Positions 13,975 to 14,495 of a stretch of 14,495 nucleotides of DNA are shown in pieces. Source of the stretch: an uncultured Ruminiclostridium sp. (GTDB lineage Bacteria > Bacillota > Clostridia > Oscillospirales > Ruminococcaceae). Numbering within the stretch: the stretch's first letter is position 1; every line of letters starts with the position of its first letter. The stretch covers positions 1 to 14,495 of the forward strand of contig CAJUFF010000061.1 of the NCBI GenBank assembly GCA_910585505.1, in the 5' to 3' direction. The position numbers and the translations under genes are program-made. The notes under the pieces were generated by a model that worked only from the letters and a program-made list of their open reading frames with translations, was not told the origin of the DNA and did no database searches.

Positions 13975-14495
13975 TTGATATTTGAAATTCTTTTGTTGGT
14001 GGCCGCCTTATCGGTGGATTCACTGGCGGCATCGGTCAGCTACGGGCTGGCGAAAATAAAAATAGGATTTACGCGTTCACTTTTAATAAGCATAATTTGC
14101 AGTATGTTCCTTGTGTTTTCGGCCGCTTTTGCAGGGGTGATCGGCGCTTACATAGATGAAGGGATCACTAAGACTGTGAGCTTTCTTATTCTTTTTGTAA
14201 TAGGTATAATTAAGCTTATGGAAAAAGATAAAAGCGAGCGTCCGGAAACCTTGTCGGCTTCTAAAACCGTGCTTTTTGCGGTATCCATGTCGGTGGACGG
14301 TCTTGCGGCGGGATTTGGTGCGGGACTTACGGCGGAGGACAATTTATGGGCTGTGGGCGCCGCGGCGTGTATTATTACATTCCTTACGGTGTTTTTGGGT
14401 AATATAGCGGGGTTAAAAGTGAATAAAAAAGCGCCTGCGGTGATGCAGAAGCTTGGAGGAATTGCAATTATTGCTGTTGGGGTGTGTAAACTTAT
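13975..14495 (+). CDS. ytaF: YtaF/MntP-family membrane protein, 3' end outside window
   Basis: The open frame begins at TTG (13975), with AGGGGG (13961-13966) 8 nt upstream, and is still open at the window end after 173 residues. Family members are about 200 aa, so a few dozen residues are missing. It is very hydrophobic, with the internal repeat typical of the family: LSVDSLAASVSYG (12-24) and MSVDGLAAGFGAG (105-117), each placing an aspartate (D15, D108) within a membrane helix. MntP exports manganese. YtaF is a related protein linked to sporulation in Bacillus, with no settled transport substrate. The SVDSLAASVSYGL form is closer to YtaF than to MntP. It is divergent from the M56 gene, with the BlaI-like operator between them. 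Confidence 0.78.
   Translation, partial: MIFEILLLVAALSVDSLAASVSYGLAKIKIGFTRSLLISIICSMFLVFSAAFAGVIGAYIDEGITKTVSFLILFVIGIIKLMEKDKSERPETLSASKTVLFAVSMSVDGLAAGFGAGLTAEDNLWAVGAAACIITFLTVFLGNIAGLKVNKKAPAVMQKLGGIAIIAVGVCKL

Overview
The window looks like a chromosomal stretch from a low- to mid-GC Bacillota (Firmicutes), most likely a Clostridia member in or near the Oscillospirales/Ruminococcus group. The signs are: AT-rich intergenic DNA, strong AGAAAGGA-type ribosome binding sites, several TTG starts, a class 1B PyrD/PyrK dihydroorotate dehydrogenase, a BlaR1-type M56 protein and a YtaF-like membrane protein. The taxonomic call is inference from gene content; there is no rRNA or other marker to fix it.

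Bases 1-10638 are a pyrimidine biosynthesis cluster, all on the + strand. A good sigma-A promoter (TTGCGA-N17-TATAAT, 89-117) precedes a leader of about 130 nt that carries a palindromic repeat. Then come pyrC, pyrF, carA, carB and an unrecognised four-helix membrane protein, followed by an intrinsic-type terminator. Directly behind the terminator lie an acetyltransferase-MazG fusion, pyrK, pyrD and a histidine phosphatase. Together CarAB, PyrC, PyrDK and PyrF cover four of the six steps from bicarbonate and glutamine to UMP. pyrB and pyrE are not in the window. No PyrR-type attenuator is visible.

Bases 10639-12450 hold a cytosolic-looking Cu/Zn superoxide dismutase (- strand). It is divergent from a translationally coupled pair on the + strand: a zinc-ribbon NUDIX hydrolase and an HD-domain phosphohydrolase that starts at TTG. 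The 177-bp gap between sodC and the NUDIX gene holds two large palindromes. One is a reverse-oriented copy (42 of 52 aligned positions) of the palindrome in the pyrC leader. A 26-bp-stem bidirectional terminator follows the HD gene.

Bases 12451-14495 hold an M56/BlaR1-like membrane metallopeptidase (- strand) with no blaI beside it, but with a BlaI/MecI-like operator upstream. It is divergent from a YtaF/MntP-family membrane protein that starts at TTG and runs off the window end.

The most interesting signals are: (i) the palindrome shared by the pyrC leader and the sodC/NUDIX gap, which may mark co-regulation or a small dispersed element; (ii) three nucleotide- or phosphate-hydrolysing accessory proteins around the pyr genes (MazG fusion, histidine phosphatase, NUDIX-HD pair); (iii) the terminator set 14 bp before the acetyltransferase-MazG start codon; and (iv) the orphan BlaR1-like sensor.
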